From positions 94,302 through 158,301 of the forward strand of contig CABUVO010000005.1 of NCBI GenBank assembly GCA_902495075.1: 64,000 nt of DNA. Reading direction: 5' to 3'. The notes beneath the pieces were generated by a model. That model made no database searches. It had not been told where the DNA came from and worked only from the letters and a program-made list of their open reading frames with translations. Below, piece by piece: positions 35,139-43,481 of the stretch (its first letter is position 1; every line of letters starts with the position of its first letter). A program made the translations under genes and the position numbers. The stretch is from an uncultured Porphyromonadaceae bacterium. GTDB taxonomy: Bacteria; Bacteroidota; Bacteroidia; Bacteroidales; Muribaculaceae.

Positions 35139-35188
35139 GGGGCGGGATAGGGCGGAATAGGGCTTGATGGGAGAGGGCTCTATCGGGC
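35139..35188. repeat. G-rich decad repeat array in the DUF3127 leader
   Basis: The 10-nt units are GGGGCGGGAT, AGGGCGGAAT, AGGGCTTGAT and GGGAGAGGGC, followed by a degenerate unit with CGGGC. It resembles the array at 12311-12362. Here it lies in the 5' leader of the minus-strand DUF3127 gene, so the mRNA is C-rich and the G-rich strand is the template. Confidence 0.7.
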
Positions 35189-35210
35189 TTTTATCCTGCC
35201 AATTAATATG

Positions 35211-35242
35211 CAAAGGTAATCATTAAATATTTAAATTGCAAA
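35211..35242 (-). promoter_or_regulatory. Consensus promoter of the DUF3127 gene
   Basis: On the minus strand TTTG (35239-35242), exactly 20 nt and TACCTTTG (35211-35218) fully match the Bacteroidales consensus. It predicts a leader of about 105 nt that spans the G/C-rich decad array. Confidence 0.8.
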
Positions 35243-35275
35243 TCAGATATCAATGACATTCGGATCATCCGCTTA

Positions 35276-36661
35276 TCATAATTCATCGGCGTAGAGAAGC
35301 TGTTGGTCTCGTTCGCGGTCGTAGACACGTTTGCCTGCAACGTATGTGGCACGCACAAGGTTATCGGGAGAAAGTGTCTGAAGAATAAACATTCTGTCAA
35401 GAATGAAATCATTAAACTGCATGCGCCATTTCAGGAAATCATTGGGTTGCATGTCGAGGACAGCAATATCAGCTTCAAAACCCGGTTCAAGAGATCCTAT
35501 GCGGTCTTCGAGATGGAGAACCTGCGTTCCTCCCTTGGTTGCCATGTAGAAACTTTTAAGGGCGCCTATGCTTTTCTTTTTGAGCATTCCAACCTTATAA
35601 GCTTCATTAAGCTGACGAGGAAGTGAGAAATTTGTACCCGCACCGACATCCGTACCAACACCGACCCGGATAGGACGTGTTTCTTTTTTTGCTTCCCAGA
35701 ATTTGAACATTCCGTCACCTAAGAAAAGGTTGGAGGAGGGACAATGAGCCACACCGCAATCATAATCATGAAGCATTTGCCATTCTTCTTCTTTAACGAG
35801 ACAACAATGGGCAAGGACGGTGCGGTTTCCAAGGAGATTGTATCTTCTATATATATCGGTGTAATTTTTAGCCTGTGGATATAATGATAGAGCCCATTCG
35901 ATCTCATCGTCAGCCTCGTCGAGATGAGTGTGCATATAGACGCCTTTGTCGATATTGTCCTGGTATAGGCGCCCTGCAAGTTCGAGCTGGCGAGGGGTGC
36001 TGGTAGGGGCAAAACGGGGAATCACGGCATACATCTGGCGTCCGCGACCATGCCATTTGTCGAGGAGTTCGGAAGCTATGGATATAGAACCCTCGGCAGA
36101 ATGGTCGCGCAGCGATTCCGGAAGATTGCGATCCTGAAGCACTTTCCCGGTGATGATGCGCGTGTTGTATCTTTCTGATTCTTCAAAAAGGGCATCGACA
36201 GATGAAGCAAAAGTTGTTGAGAATACATTTGCGGTAGTGGTGCCTTGACGGAGGATCTGAGTGAAGAAGAGACGAGCCACGGAATCTGCAAACTCTTTGG
36301 AACGGAATCTGGCTTCAGTCGGGAACGTATATTGGTTAAGCCATTTGAGAAGCGTGTCGCCGAACGATCCGATCATCGGCGACTGCACATAGTGCACATG
36401 TGTGTCGATCATTCCCGGAATGATGACTGCATTTTCATATGTGTCTATGTCCTTCAGATCCGGATAGAGCGGTGCTATTTCCGAAAAACTGCCGGCAGCG
36501 AGAATTTTACCGTCCTGAATAACCACGAGACCGTCAGGAAAATGTGTGTAGCATTTCGATTCATCCTCTACAAGAAATGGATCTTCATGAAAAGTAACCA
36601 TTTCACCCCGTATTCCTTTAAGAGAGAGGGTGGAGGAGGCTTTTATATGTTGTTTTGTCAT
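35276..36661 (-). CDS. guaD: Guanine deaminase (amidohydrolase family)
   Basis: This protein has 461 aa from the ATG at 36661; an upstream start at 36703 would add 14 Lys-rich residues and is less likely. Guanine deaminase converts guanine to xanthine and ammonia. Metal and catalytic motifs are in order: PGMIDTHVHYVQSP, HTHLDEADDE, VLAHCCL and GVGTDVGAGTNFSLPR. The YTFPTEARF segment is typical of guanine deaminases as opposed to other amidohydrolases. It is transcribed divergently from the oxalate operon with only 94 bp between start codons. Its role is purine salvage or catabolism. Confidence 0.92.
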   Translation of the reverse strand: MTKQHIKASSTLSLKGIRGEMVTFHEDPFLVEDESKCYTHFPDGLVVIQDGKILAAGSFSEIAPLYPDLKDIDTYENAVIIPGMIDTHVHYVQSPMIGSFGDTLLKWLNQYTFPTEARFRSKEFADSVARLFFTQILRQGTTTANVFSTTFASSVDALFEESERYNTRIITGKVLQDRNLPESLRDHSAEGSISIASELLDKWHGRGRQMYAVIPRFAPTSTPRQLELAGRLYQDNIDKGVYMHTHLDEADDEIEWALSLYPQAKNYTDIYRRYNLLGNRTVLAHCCLVKEEEWQMLHDYDCGVAHCPSSNLFLGDGMFKFWEAKKETRPIRVGVGTDVGAGTNFSLPRQLNEAYKVGMLKKKSIGALKSFYMATKGGTQVLHLEDRIGSLEPGFEADIAVLDMQPNDFLKWRMQFNDFILDRMFILQTLSPDNLVRATYVAGKRVYDRERDQQLLYADEL

Positions 36662-36692
36662 GGTCGAAGTTTTTATCTTATTTGATTTATAT

Positions 36693-36724
36693 TTTATAAA
36701 CATCTTGGCGTGTCCGTATGTTTT
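36693..36724 (+). promoter_or_regulatory. Candidate promoter of the oxalate operon
   Basis: TTTA (36693-36696), 20 nt and TATGTTTT (36717-36724) resemble TTTG-N20-TAnnTTTG with one mismatch per box, leaving a leader of about 25 nt. No operator palindrome was identified in the short divergent region shared with guaD. Confidence 0.4.
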
Positions 36725-36755
36725 AACGTAAAATCACTTAATTATTATAAATACT

Positions 36756-38057
36756 ATGTCACAAAACACTGCGCCCCTTGCGGGCATTAAAATTGTAGAT
36801 TTCACTGCTGTTCAATCAGGTCCCTCTTGTACGCAACTTCTTGCATGGCTTGGTGCCGATGTCATAAAAATTGAGCGTCCCGGATCGGGTGATGCTACCC
36901 GTAAAGAACTTCAGTTTGATCCTGATTGCCCCAGCTATTATTTCTTACAGCTGAATTCAAATAAGAAATCATTGAGCCTTGATGCCGCCACTCCTGACGG
37001 GAAAGAGATTCTAACCAAACTTATTAAGGGTTGCGATATATTCGTAGAGAATCTTCATCCGGGAGCGATGGATAAGTTGGGCTTCAGCTGGGAGGTTGTT
37101 CATCAGCTTAATCCCCGTTGTATCTACGGCACTATCAAGGGATTCCCCGAGTCTTCAACATATAAGGATCTGAAAGCGTATGAGCCTGTTGCCCAGGTTA
37201 CTGCGGGTGCAGCTTCAACAACAGGCTGGTGGGAAGGAGATAATGACGTGCCTACACAATCAGGAGCTGCGCTTGGAGATTCAAACACAGGTATGCACCT
37301 TGCCATCGGTCTTCTTGCGGCATTGCAGCAGCGTGAACGTACCGGAGAAGGAAGCTATGTCTATCAGTCAATGCACAATGCCTGCCTAAACCTCTGTCGT
37401 ATCAAAACACGCGATCAGCTAACTCTCGACCGTATCGGATATCTTACTCAGTTCCCGCAATATCCTAATGAGAAATTCGGAGATTTTGTGCCGCGTTCCG
37501 GTAATCAGGAAGGATCCGGAGTGCTCGGCTGGACTTACAAATGTAAAGGATGGGAGACAGATCCGAATGCGTATGTATATGTCATTCTTCAGCGCGGCAA
37601 GAAAGATTTCGAACTTGCATGCAAGGGACTCGGTTTTGAAGACTGGCTGACAAATCCTGATTTCAATACCGCTGATGCCCGCGACAAGCATAAACAGGAA
37701 ATATATGCCCGTATACAGTCTTATACCATCAATAAGACTAAATATGAGGTTACTGCAGAACTTTCCAAGTTTGGAATACCTGTAGCACCTGTGCTGAATA
37801 CCAAGGAGATTATGACCGATCAGAACAATTATGATGGAAACACACTCGTGAAGATTGATCAGGGTGGAAAGATCGGAACATTCGTCACCGTGGGTGTGCC
37901 TTTCACCATCTCGAATTATCAACCTACCTATGGTCCTTGTCCTGAACTTGGAGGAAACAATGCAGAGATCCTTTCCTCTTTGGGTTATACTGCCGAGCAG
38001 CAAGCCGAATTTGCCAAGAACGGAACAACTGAACCGTTGGCTGACGGTAAAATGTAA
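36756..38057 (+). CDS. frc: Formyl-CoA:oxalate CoA-transferase
   Basis: This 433-aa class III CoA-transferase moves CoA from formyl-CoA to oxalate. The N-terminal GIKIVDFTAVQSGPSCTQLL and the IKIERPGSGD block are family hallmarks. The catalytic aspartate is D175 in ALGDSNTGMH, and the YQSMHNACL segment follows. The length matches characterised Frc proteins (about 420-430 aa). Being followed 11 bp later by an oxalyl-CoA decarboxylase makes the substrate assignment firm compared with other class III transferases. Confidence 0.95.
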   Translation: MSQNTAPLAGIKIVDFTAVQSGPSCTQLLAWLGADVIKIERPGSGDATRKELQFDPDCPSYYFLQLNSNKKSLSLDAATPDGKEILTKLIKGCDIFVENLHPGAMDKLGFSWEVVHQLNPRCIYGTIKGFPESSTYKDLKAYEPVAQVTAGAASTTGWWEGDNDVPTQSGAALGDSNTGMHLAIGLLAALQQRERTGEGSYVYQSMHNACLNLCRIKTRDQLTLDRIGYLTQFPQYPNEKFGDFVPRSGNQEGSGVLGWTYKCKGWETDPNAYVYVILQRGKKDFELACKGLGFEDWLTNPDFNTADARDKHKQEIYARIQSYTINKTKYEVTAELSKFGIPVAPVLNTKEIMTDQNNYDGNTLVKIDQGGKIGTFVTVGVPFTISNYQPTYGPCPELGGNNAEILSSLGYTAEQQAEFAKNGTTEPLADGKM

Positions 38058-38068
38058 AACATAAGGTT

Positions 38069-39838
38069 ATGGAAAACACTAATATAAAAAATAAAACGGC
38101 AGTTGCATCCGCGACATGCGGATGCAAACCGCCGATGGCTCCGAATCCCGAAACGGATATGACAGGTATGTATGTGCTTGCCAATGCGTTGAAGGCAAAC
38201 GGCGTGGAGGTGATTTTTGGTCTCGTAGGCATACCGGTGACTGAGGTTGCCTATATCTGCCAGAAGGTCGGAATACGCTTCATAAGTTTCAGGTTCGAGC
38301 AGCAGGCTGGAATGGCGGCGGCAACTTATGGTTATCTCACTAAAAAGCCGGGAATATTGCTGACTGTCTCGTCGCTCGGATTCCTTAATGGATTGACGGC
38401 AACAGCAAACGCTACTGTAAACTGCTACCCGATGATCCAGATTTCCGGTTCTTCTGATCGCGTTGCCGTGGACCTCGAGCAGGGCACCTATGAGGGTCTT
38501 GACCAGCTTGCCATTGCCAAACCATTGGTGAAAGCTGCATATAGAGTGAACCGACCGCAGGATATAGCAGTTGGTGTTGCTCGCGCCATGCGTGCTGCGC
38601 TTTCGGGCAGACCAGGGGGTGTTTACCTCGATATGACTGTGCCTGCTTTAGGAGGTATTATCTCTAAAGATGAGGCTGACAAATTGCAGTTCGTTCCTGT
38701 TGATCCTGCCGCTGAGACTTATCCTTCTCCTGATTCTGTGAAAAGGGCAATGGAGCTTATTGCTTCTGCCAAAAAGCCGGTGTTTCTTTTGGGTAAAGGA
38801 GCCGCATATTCTCAGAATGACGCAAAGATTAAAGAACTGGTAGAGAAGACGGGAATACCGTTCTATCCAATGTCGATGGCAAAGGGGCTGCTTCCCGATA
38901 CCCATCCTCTTTCAGCTATCTCTTGCCGAAGCATGATTATGGAGCAGGCTGATGTGGTTGTTCTTATCGGAGCTCGTTTGAATTGGTTGTTGTCGCGTGG
39001 GCACGGTAAGTGGAATCCCGACAATAAATATGTTCAGCTTGACGTTGAACCAACGGAAATAGATTGCAATGTGCCGATTGTAGCTCCAGTGATCGGAGAT
39101 ATCGGAGCTTCCCTTGATATGATTCTTCAGGCATTGCCGGAATATAAACTGTCGATGGATCCTCAGTGGGTTAAGGATCTACAGGCGCATACCGTTGAGG
39201 CAAACAAATGGATTCAGGCAAAACTGGCTCCAAGTCCTGAACCAATGGATCATTGGGATGCGCTGCGCGCGGCGAAGGCTGTGCTTGAGAAGCATCCGGA
39301 GGTGACCCTCATCAATGAAGGTGCAAATACCCTTGACGACTGTCGTGATGCAATAAACATGAGCGAGCCTCGTCACCGTATCGATTGCGCAACCTGGGCA
39401 ATCATGGGTATGGGAGCGGGCACTGCCATTGGCGCAGCCTTGGCAACCGGTGGACCGGTGGTTACGATTCAGGGTGATTCTGCTTTCGGCTTCTCCGGAA
39501 TGGAAGTTAGCACAATGACCAATTTTGATCTTCCGATCACGGTCTGCGTGTTTAATAACGGCGGTATATATAACCACATTGGTGTGAACTTGAGTGATAA
39601 TGGAGATCCTGCGCCTACAACCCTTGATCTGAATGCACGTTACGACATGATGATGGAGGCATTTGGAGGCAAAGGCTATTATGTCACTACTCCAGAGGAG
39701 TTCGAGCAGGCTCTTGAGGCAGCGATAGCTTCGCGCAAACCTACGCTGATTGATGTTCAGCTCGCAGGGGATGCCGGTAAAGAGAGCGGCCACATCGGCT
39801 ATCTGAATCCTGAACCCTTGATTCCGATAACTGTATGA
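38069..39838 (+). CDS. oxc: Oxalyl-CoA decarboxylase
   Basis: This 589-aa thiamine-diphosphate enzyme turns oxalyl-CoA into formyl-CoA and CO2. The catalytic glutamate is in FRFEQQAGMAAATYGY. The ThDP/Mg motif runs from GDSAFGFSGMEVSTM to VFNNGGIYNHIGVN. Residues such as the SSLGFLNGLTATANAT loop and the central IGARLNWLLSRGHGK block are typical of Oxc. An unusual N-terminal extension of about 30 residues (with CGCKPPMAPNP) precedes the usual start. It works in a cycle with Frc; net products are formate and CO2, and one proton is consumed. Confidence 0.96.
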   Translation: MENTNIKNKTAVASATCGCKPPMAPNPETDMTGMYVLANALKANGVEVIFGLVGIPVTEVAYICQKVGIRFISFRFEQQAGMAAATYGYLTKKPGILLTVSSLGFLNGLTATANATVNCYPMIQISGSSDRVAVDLEQGTYEGLDQLAIAKPLVKAAYRVNRPQDIAVGVARAMRAALSGRPGGVYLDMTVPALGGIISKDEADKLQFVPVDPAAETYPSPDSVKRAMELIASAKKPVFLLGKGAAYSQNDAKIKELVEKTGIPFYPMSMAKGLLPDTHPLSAISCRSMIMEQADVVVLIGARLNWLLSRGHGKWNPDNKYVQLDVEPTEIDCNVPIVAPVIGDIGASLDMILQALPEYKLSMDPQWVKDLQAHTVEANKWIQAKLAPSPEPMDHWDALRAAKAVLEKHPEVTLINEGANTLDDCRDAINMSEPRHRIDCATWAIMGMGAGTAIGAALATGGPVVTIQGDSAFGFSGMEVSTMTNFDLPITVCVFNNGGIYNHIGVNLSDNGDPAPTTLDLNARYDMMMEAFGGKGYYVTTPEEFEQALEAAIASRKPTLIDVQLAGDAGKESGHIGYLNPEPLIPITV

Positions 39839-39869
39839 TAAAGAACTATAAACTATAAATTGGAATAAG

Positions 39870-40844
39870 ATGTCAAATATGATGCACGTCATCCTGTATG
39901 CGATTGTGCCGATCATTGTGGTGATGCTGGCAGGTTACATATCCGGGAAAAGAGGCGCTTTCACAGGTGAAGATGCCAAGAAATTCAATAAAGTTGTGCT
40001 TGACTATGCACTTCCGGCAGCCCTGTTCGTATCAATCGTGCAGGCGAGCAGAGAGATGCTTGCCCGCGATATCAAGCTGACTCTGATATCGTTGGTTGGT
40101 ATAATGCTCTGTTTCATGATAGTGTATTGGGTATTCAAGTATTGTTTCAAGAAGAATACTGGGGCTGATGCTGCCGTCTCGGCATTGATCAGTGGTTCTC
40201 CGACAATCGGCTTCCTCGGATTTGCCGTGCTGGAGCCAATCTTCGGCACCAACCCTTCTGTCGCACTTGTTGTAGCTATTGTTGGTATCGTTGTTAATGC
40301 CGTGGGCATTCCTGTTGGATTGTCGTTGATGAATGCTTCTCTTGCCAAGGAGAATCCTCAGGCAAAAAAGGAGAGCGCATGGAAGCCGGTGCTTCATGCA
40401 TTGGCACAACCTGTGGCTTGGGCACCGATTCTTGCAGTGGTATGGGTATTGGTAGGTATTCCATGGCCGGATTGGGCGAGTCCTTCATTTGATCTTATAA
40501 AAGGGGCGAATGCCTCAATGGCGGTATTCTCAGCAGGTATAACCCTTTCCGCCATCAAGATACAGATCAACTGGCAGGCGGTGCTCGGTTCGATTATGAA
40601 GATGGTGATGATGCCGGCTGTTATTCTCATTATGGGGCTGATCTTCAAAATGGATCCTCTGAATCTGAAAATGCTTGTTGTGGCAGCAGCGTTGCCGCCC
40701 GCATTCTCCGGCATTATCATTGCTGATGAATACGATACTTACGTTGCAACCGGAACTTCGTCACTGACTCTTTCTGTAATTCTTTTCATAGGCTTCTGTC
40801 CGCTCTGGATATGGATTACTGACATGTGTCTTGCTCACTTCTAA
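39870..40844 (+). CDS. AEC-family transporter, likely oxalate/formate
   Basis: This 324-aa integral membrane protein has about ten hydrophobic helices. It matches the auxin-efflux-carrier (AEC) family: the N-terminal IVPIIVVMLAGYISGKRGAF, then YALPAALFVSI in helix 2 and ALPPAFSGIIIADEY near the end. It is the third gene of the frc-oxc operon, 31 bp downstream. E. coli has the same set, with yfdV (AEC) beside the Frc and Oxc genes. Import of oxalate, possibly in exchange for formate, is inferred from this context, not shown. OxlT of Oxalobacter belongs to a different (MFS) family. Confidence 0.88.
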   Translation: MSNMMHVILYAIVPIIVVMLAGYISGKRGAFTGEDAKKFNKVVLDYALPAALFVSIVQASREMLARDIKLTLISLVGIMLCFMIVYWVFKYCFKKNTGADAAVSALISGSPTIGFLGFAVLEPIFGTNPSVALVVAIVGIVVNAVGIPVGLSLMNASLAKENPQAKKESAWKPVLHALAQPVAWAPILAVVWVLVGIPWPDWASPSFDLIKGANASMAVFSAGITLSAIKIQINWQAVLGSIMKMVMMPAVILIMGLIFKMDPLNLKMLVVAAALPPAFSGIIIADEYDTYVATGTSSLTLSVILFIGFCPLWIWITDMCLAHF

Positions 40845-40877
40845 GTAGCAAAATTCTTATAAACAAATTGTAATAAA

Positions 40878-40912
40878 AATCGGGGGTGTGACTTCACGTC
40901 GTGCCCCCGATT
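40878..40912. terminator. Bidirectional terminator between oxalate operon and EF-G2
   Basis: AATCGGGGGTGTGAC (40878-40892) pairs with GTCGTGCCCCCGATT (40898-40912), 15 pairs including three G-U (on the + strand), loop TTCAC. It lies between two converging transcripts; an A-run precedes it, and the base of the stem ends in TT on the right. Confidence 0.8.
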
Positions 40913-40943
40913 CTGAAAATCGTCTGATAGGTTATTGTTGTTT

Positions 40944-43100
40944 TTATTCTTCTGTCTGGGTTTCTGCGTATTCTTTGAGAAGTTTCTCCTGAACATCGGA
41001 AGGAACGAGCTCATAACCGGAGAATTCCATTGTGAAAGAGCTGCGTCCACCTGTGATGGAGCTAAGTGATGTTGAGTAGGATGACATCTCTTTCAAAGGC
41101 ACTTTGGCAGAGAGTTTCTCGATACCGTTCTCTGAAGACATACCCATGATGAGTGCGCGGCGTCCCTGAAGGTCGCTCATAACGTCACCCATTGTGTCGC
41201 CCGGTGTCAGAACCTCTACATCGTAGATAGGCTCAAGAATCTTCGGATTTGCCTCGCGGAATGCCTGAGAGAAGGCATTCCTGCCGGCGAGACGGAATGA
41301 GATTTCATTAGAGTCTACCGGATGCATCTTGCCGTCGTAGATCATTACGCGGACATCGCGGGCGTAAGAACCGGTGAGCGGTCCCTGCTCCATACGGTCC
41401 ATAAGACCTTTGACGATTGCCGGGATGAAACGGGCATCAATGGCTCCACCGACGATACAGTTGTAAACCACAAGTTTACCGCCCCATTCCAATGGTATTT
41501 CCTGTTTGTCGCGGACGTTGAGCTTGAATTCCTGATTGCCGAATTTGTAGCTGTCGGGTTCAGGCATGCCTTCGGTGTAAGGTTCAATTATCAGGTGAAC
41601 TTCACCGAACTGACCGGAACCGCCTGATTGTTTCTTATGACGATAGTCTGCACGAGCAGCCTTTGTGATTGTTTCGCGATAAGGTATCTTCTGGTCAATA
41701 AATTCGATAGGAAGTTTTTCGTTGTTCTCGATGCGCCATTTGAGGGTGCGGAGGTGGAACTCACCCTGACCCTTGACAAGTGTCTGCTTCAGCTCTTTGC
41801 TCTGCTCAACAATCCATGTGGGATCCTCTTCGTGCATGCGGGTGAGTATGCCGGCGAGTTTTTCTGCGTCACTTTCAGTGAGCGGACGGATTGCGCGTGT
41901 ATATTTGGGCTGAGGATATTTGATGAAGTCAAACTGGTAGTCGCACCCTTTCGCATCAAGAGTGTTGCCGGTGCGCACGTCTTTCAGTTTCACGGCTGCG
42001 CCTATATCGCCGGCTTCGAGAGCGTCGATGGGATTGCGAAGCTGACCACAAACTGTAAATATCTGCGCAAGACGTTCCTTGCCTCCGCGAGATACGTTTT
42101 CAAGATCTTCACCCGCTTTCAATGTGCCGCTCATAACCTTGAAGTAGGAAACCTCGCCGATATGGGGCTCTACGGAAGTCTTGAAGAAGAATACTGAAAG
42201 AGGACCGTTTGCATCAGGTTTAACCTCTTCGCCTGTAATTGTCTCGGGTGCCGGCATGTCGCTTACGAAGGGACATACATTGCCGAGGAATTCCATCAGA
42301 CGACGAACGCCCATATCCTTGGCTGCGCTGAGAACTACAACGGGATAAATTGAGCGGTCGATAAGTCCTTTGCGAATACCTTCGCGCATCTCATCCTCTG
42401 TGAGGCTGCCCTGTTCGAAGAATTTCTCCATTAAGGTTTCATCGTTTTCCGCTGCCGCTTCAACGAGTATCTGATTGAGTTCACGTGCTTTTTCAAGCTG
42501 ATCTTCCGGAATTTCAGAGATTGTGGGTGTGCCTCCGTTAGGACCCCACTCATATTTCTTCATCAGAAGGACGTCGATCATTGAATGGAAATTTGGTCCC
42601 GATTCGAGAGGATACTGAATCTGAACCACACGCGGACCGAAATGTTCGCGCATCTGCTCCATTACATTCTCAAAATCCGCTTTCTCTCCGTCCATCTGGT
42701 TCAGACCGAAGATCACTGGTTTCTTGAGTTTGGCTGTGGTGCGGAAGATATTTTCTGTTCCCACTTCCACGCCATATTGAGCGTCAACAAGTATAAGACC
42801 CATATCGCACACTCCGAGTGCGGTGTATGCATTGCCTACGAAATCGTCAGCTCCGGGGCAGTCAATGATGTTTAGTTTTTTGCCATTGAATTCGGCATTG
42901 AAAACTGTTGAGAATACAGAATATCCATACTCTTTTTCTACCGGGAAATAGTCGGATACTGTGTTTTTCGCTTCAATTGTGCCGCGACGTTTTATAACTC
43001 CACACTCGAAGATCATAGATTCAGCGAGTGTGGTTTTTCCGGAGCCCTTTGATCCAAGCAGGGCGATGTTTTTGATTTCGTTGGTTTTATAAATCTTCAT
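40944..43100 (-). CDS. Elongation factor G paralogue (EF-G2 type) with altered GTPase site
   Basis: This 718-aa five-domain EF-G homologue is a divergent paralogue, not the housekeeping fusA. The P-loop is GSKGSGKTT (residues 16-24) instead of AHIDAGKTT. The switch I motif RGITI is replaced by YGYSV (58-62). Switch II reads DCPGADDF (80-87), with Ala84 where EF-G has the catalytic His. G4 is NQMD (134-137). These changes agree with the Bacteroides EF-G2 class, reported to support translation without GTP hydrolysis and to be needed for gut colonisation. Domains IV and V look complete (SGGSGQFGEVHLIIEP). The 150 bp upstream of its start holds no gene. Confidence 0.92.
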   Translation of the reverse strand: MKIYKTNEIKNIALLGSKGSGKTTLAESMIFECGVIKRRGTIEAKNTVSDYFPVEKEYGYSVFSTVFNAEFNGKKLNIIDCPGADDFVGNAYTALGVCDMGLILVDAQYGVEVGTENIFRTTAKLKKPVIFGLNQMDGEKADFENVMEQMREHFGPRVVQIQYPLESGPNFHSMIDVLLMKKYEWGPNGGTPTISEIPEDQLEKARELNQILVEAAAENDETLMEKFFEQGSLTEDEMREGIRKGLIDRSIYPVVVLSAAKDMGVRRLMEFLGNVCPFVSDMPAPETITGEEVKPDANGPLSVFFFKTSVEPHIGEVSYFKVMSGTLKAGEDLENVSRGGKERLAQIFTVCGQLRNPIDALEAGDIGAAVKLKDVRTGNTLDAKGCDYQFDFIKYPQPKYTRAIRPLTESDAEKLAGILTRMHEEDPTWIVEQSKELKQTLVKGQGEFHLRTLKWRIENNEKLPIEFIDQKIPYRETITKAARADYRHKKQSGGSGQFGEVHLIIEPYTEGMPEPDSYKFGNQEFKLNVRDKQEIPLEWGGKLVVYNCIVGGAIDARFIPAIVKGLMDRMEQGPLTGSYARDVRVMIYDGKMHPVDSNEISFRLAGRNAFSQAFREANPKILEPIYDVEVLTPGDTMGDVMSDLQGRRALIMGMSSENGIEKLSAKVPLKEMSSYSTSLSSITGGRSSFTMEFSGYELVPSDVQEKLLKEYAETQTEE

Positions 43101-43252
43101 TGATACAAGATTTTTATAGTTATAGGAAATACGTTGTTTATTGAGGGGAGAAGGATGCCCTTGTGTTGCAAAAGCGAGCGCAATTTAGTAAAAAAAGTGG
43201 AAAAACGGGAACTTTGAATGATGTTTTGTAACATATTTCCATAAAACATTAC

Positions 43253-43260
43253 TAACTTTG
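43253..43260 (+). promoter_or_regulatory. -7 box TAACTTTG before the inverted-repeat element and hemW
   Basis: TAACTTTG matches the Bacteroidales -7 consensus TAnnTTTG exactly. The nearest upstream TTTG (43225-43228) is 24 nt away, slightly too far for a standard -33 box. Transcription would start about 43267, at the foot of the rod-like element, and continue into hemW. Confidence 0.5.
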
Positions 43261-43271
43261 CGATGCAAATC

Positions 43272-43472
43272 CTTAGAGTGTGTTTGCTTTTAACACGAAT
43301 TAAAATTAAATGCACCCTTGGAAATTCTTTAGGTCATCATAAAGTGTCTTTTTGGTGCTTTCAGCCAAGTTTCGGCAGTCGCAATGTAGCAATTGCTCCT
43401 TTCTCAACTCGCTGAAATCCCTCAAAAATCCATCTTTATGCTAACCTAAGTTAAAAGTAAACACACTCTTAG
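43272..43472. repeat. Rod-like inverted-repeat element, copy A
   Basis: This 201-bp gene-free element folds on itself. A terminal stem joins 43272-43294 to 43450-43472 (22 of 23 positions pair, one of them G-U). A second stem joins 43329-43344 to 43434-43449 (14 of 16). A third joins 43359-43365 to 43411-43417, and an apical hairpin joins 43381-43385 to 43392-43396. A 34-nt A-rich bulge lies on the 5' side. It is homologous, in inverse orientation, to the element at 60939-61123. It ends 9 bp before the hemW start codon. No ORF was found inside. Confidence 0.8.
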
Positions 43473-43481
43473 AAGCAACAT

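Noticed and set aside
36661..36703. Upstream start for guanine deaminase
   Set aside because: It adds a Lys-rich stretch with no family counterpart; the ATG at 36661 gives the usual N-terminus.
35276..40844. Functional link between guanine deaminase and the oxalate operon
   Set aside because: They are divergent neighbours with a short shared promoter region, but purine deamination does not lead to oxalate through any gene seen here.
43272..43472. Candidate 6S RNA gene (rod with internal bubble, -7 box upstream)
   Set aside because: A homologous copy at 60939-61123 in another context makes a dispersed repeat more likely than a single-copy housekeeping RNA; no Rho-independent 3' end was seen.
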